Shown in pieces: positions 60,128-61,070 of a DNA stretch of 61,070 bases. The DNA is taken from positions 1 to 61,070 of the forward strand of contig NZ_JAGGKT010000022.1 of NCBI RefSeq assembly GCF_017873965.1. Direction: 5' to 3'. Source of the stretch: Ammoniphilus resinae. GTDB taxonomy: Bacteria > Bacillota > Bacilli > Aneurinibacillales > RAOX-1. Numbering within the stretch: the stretch's first letter is position 1; each line of letters starts with the position of its first letter. Position numbers and translations under genes: made by a program. The notes below the pieces were generated by a model, which had not been told where the DNA came from, did no database searches, and was given only the letters and a program-made list of their open reading frames with translations.

Positions 60128-60499
60128 TTAGGGCTCTTTGTGTACCTCTTGTATGAATTTAATTAATTCGGCTTCACTCATATTCAGCTGCTTGGCCTCT
60201 AAAACCAATTCCCGCACTAATCGCTTCAAGGTTTGGTTTTTTCGTTTATACAGAATGGTTTCTTTTGCCGTATCAGAGACAAACATGCCAAGTCCACGTT
60301 TTTTATATAGGATCTTTTCATCCACTAGAAGGTTCAGTCCCTTAGCCGCAGTCGCAGGATTGATTGTATACATTTCAGCTAATTGATACTGGGAATACAC
60401 CTTTTGATCGGTTTGGAAATGTCCGTTTAAGATTTCCGATTCAATCCAATCCGCAATCTGTACATAAATGGGTTTAATACTATCTGAATTGAGAATGAT
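60128..60499 (-). CDS. GntR-family repressor (YtrA subfamily)
   Basis: Predicted 123-residue regulator. The helix-turn-helix YSQYQLAEMYTINPATAAKG and LVDEKILYKKRGLGMFVS fit YtrA. The usual N-terminus (LNSDSIKPIYVQIADWIESE, ILNGHF) is coded in frame upstream of the first ATG-type codon, but no ATG, GTG or TTG exists there; GGAGGGGAGG precedes ATC ATT at 60499-60494. So it seems to start at ATC or ATT, or the ATG was mutated. The first orthodox start (GTG 60400) would remove helix 1. First gene of the operon; operators at 60524-60551. Confidence 0.8.
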   Translation of the reverse strand: MILNSDSIKPIYVQIADWIESEILNGHFQTDQKVYSQYQLAEMYTINPATAAKGLNLLVDEKILYKKRGLGMFVSDTAKETILYKRKNQTLKRLVRELVLEAKQLNMSEAELIKFIQEVHKEP

Positions 60500-60523
60500 G
60501 TTCGCCTCCCCTCCGATCTAGTG

Positions 60524-60551
60524 CATTACTGTTGTAATGTAGTATATACTA
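60524..60551. promoter_or_regulatory. palindromes, likely YtrA operator
   Basis: CATTACtgttGTAATG (60524-60539) is followed at once by the perfect palindrome TAGTATATACTA (60540-60551). They lie 25 bases upstream of the regulator gene and overlap a promoter-like region. Autorepression is the likely function. Confidence 0.5.
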
Positions 60552-60599
60552 GGTTGGGATATATTACAATAGACGATTTTATTGGAATCCCACCATTAA

Positions 60600-60670
60600 T
60601 TCAGTAACCTCAACAAAAAAGAGCGTCAATCCTTCTTGGATTAACACCCTTTTACGAAGAAGCTAATTTT
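60600..60670 (-). repeat. 68-bp direct repeat with terminator, copy 2
   Basis: Second copy of the 56431 repeat (about 85 percent alike), with the same minus-strand terminator (GTGTTAATCC with GGATTGACGC, then TTTTTT). No gene ends just upstream of it now; a plus-strand trace after it reads EANFYGLVPVEHNYDLMIAM, then stops near 60752. It is probably a gene-end relic. Confidence 0.7.
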
Positions 60671-60854
60671 TATGGTCTAGTTCCTGTAGAACATAACTAT
60701 GATCTGATGATTGCCATGACCGGGAACTATTCACCTTCCCTCCCCACTATTTAGCTGTTGCTCTTCAAAATCTATATCTCGTTTTCATGCTAATATATAA
60801 GTGACTGCTTGCATGCAATATTATTACTTTCACTAGCACATGAGGTGATGAAAC

Positions 60855-60947
60855 ATGGATTCAATCACACATACTTTATTTGGGTTAACCACTTACGGAT
60901 CCGTAAAAAAGGAAAATAGATCAAAGCCAATTAAGAGAGCGGAATGA
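60855..60947 (+). pseudogene. start of a metal-dependent membrane hydrolase gene
   Basis: A 30-codon frame with a good GAGGTGATG site reads MDSITHTLFGLTTYGSVKKE then NRSKPIKRAE and a stop. MDSITHTLFG is the conserved start of YdjM-like metal-dependent membrane hydrolases (about 300 residues or more). The rest is missing, replaced by sequence near the IS-like repeats. Confidence 0.65.
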
Positions 60948-60992
60948 GCTTTGTCTCGTGTTTCCAGCAAAGCCTTCTATGAATGCTAGTTT

Positions 60993-61040
60993 AATAGTAG
61001 GCCATTATTAAGCAAAACGCTGAGAAAAAAGTAGACCACC
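60993..61040. mobile_element. IS-like multiple terminal repeats (right edge)
   Basis: AATAGTAGGCCAT (60993) and AAAAAGTAGACCACC (61026) are the reverse complements of the motifs at the left edge, again with GCTGAG/CAGCG between. They suggest an insertion sequence starting here and running out of the window. Confidence 0.35.
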
Positions 61041-61070
61041 TTATACCAAAACTTCTGTAAAATCAGTTTC

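Overview
The window looks like the chromosome of a low-GC, endospore-forming Gram-positive bacterium of the order Bacillales. Ribosome binding sites are strong AGGAGG types. There are two YheC/YheD-type spore-coat ATP-grasp proteins, a T-box and an S-box (SAM-I) leader RNA, an anti-TRAP homologue, a GlnR/TnrA-type operator and Bacillus-like genes (tcyP, namA, opuA-type, ywbE, ytrA-type). I cannot name the genus. No rRNA, tRNA, prophage or CRISPR array is visible. The two extreme ends carry short repeats that look like insertion-sequence ends.

Layout. 0.3-3.1 kb: small membrane or hypothetical genes and a DJ-1/PfpI protein. 3.2-7.5 kb: a nitrogen-linked block (ammonium transporter, DUF294 nucleotidyltransferase, DnaQ-type exonuclease, soluble chemoreceptor-like Cache protein) behind a GlnR/TnrA box and a structured leader. 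7.9-11.3 kb: cystine transporter, DUF1036 protein with a very basic tail, YheC/D protein. 11.6-14.1 kb: tRNA-Trp-type T-box plus anti-TRAP, EamA exporter and divergent LysR. 14.2-16.5 kb: first operon of a shared-promoter regulon. 16.6-23.2 kb: FAH-family hydrolase, SstT, a TauABC/SsuABC-like ABC importer, second YheC/D gene and a glycosyltransferase. 24.3-25.4 kb: two arrays of 52-bp hairpin repeats around a thioesterase. 25.4-28.2 kb: four-gene electrophile/carbonyl detoxification operon. 29.8-35.1 kb: membrane PfpI protein, NlpC/P60 hydrolase, and an operon for a His-rich surface protein, response regulator and histidine kinase. 35.3-38.9 kb: prolyl-4-hydroxylase-like enzyme, staygreen homologue, YwbE, ArsR/AHSA1 pair. 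39.1-42.1 kb: glycine-betaine transporter. 42-46.4 kb: DUF1232 remnant, thioesterase, AtoE-type permease, SAM-riboswitch-controlled flavin monooxygenase. 46.5-49.8 kb: secreted PAF-acetylhydrolase-like protein, sigma-factor remnant, methyltransferase and a scrap of a second acetylhydrolase copy. 49.9-53.1 kb: sugar-acid catabolism operon with its GntR regulator and operators. 53.4-55.8 kb: an MFS transporter fused to an IlvN-type ACT domain, with divergent LysR. 55.9-61 kb: gene remnants, DNA alkylation repair and a YtrA-type GntR/ABC operon.

The strongest new signal is a promoter element repeated five times with fixed geometry. A TTCA-N7-TTCA direct repeat, 11 bp apart, lies eight bases upstream of a TATAGT-like -10. 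It precedes the 14.26 kb operon, the paralogous membrane PfpI gene at 29.8-31.2 kb (two tandem copies), the His-rich protein/two-component operon at 35.1 kb, and the secreted acetylhydrolase gene at 46.56 kb. I infer one self-controlled two-component regulon of cell-surface proteins. Second is the ACT-MFS fusion, which looks like a transporter gated directly by an amino acid. Third is a pair of 52-bp hairpin-repeat arrays whose stem arms co-vary. Two regulators (the histidine kinase and the YtrA-type repressor) seem to start at ATT or ATC codons, which would keep their levels low.
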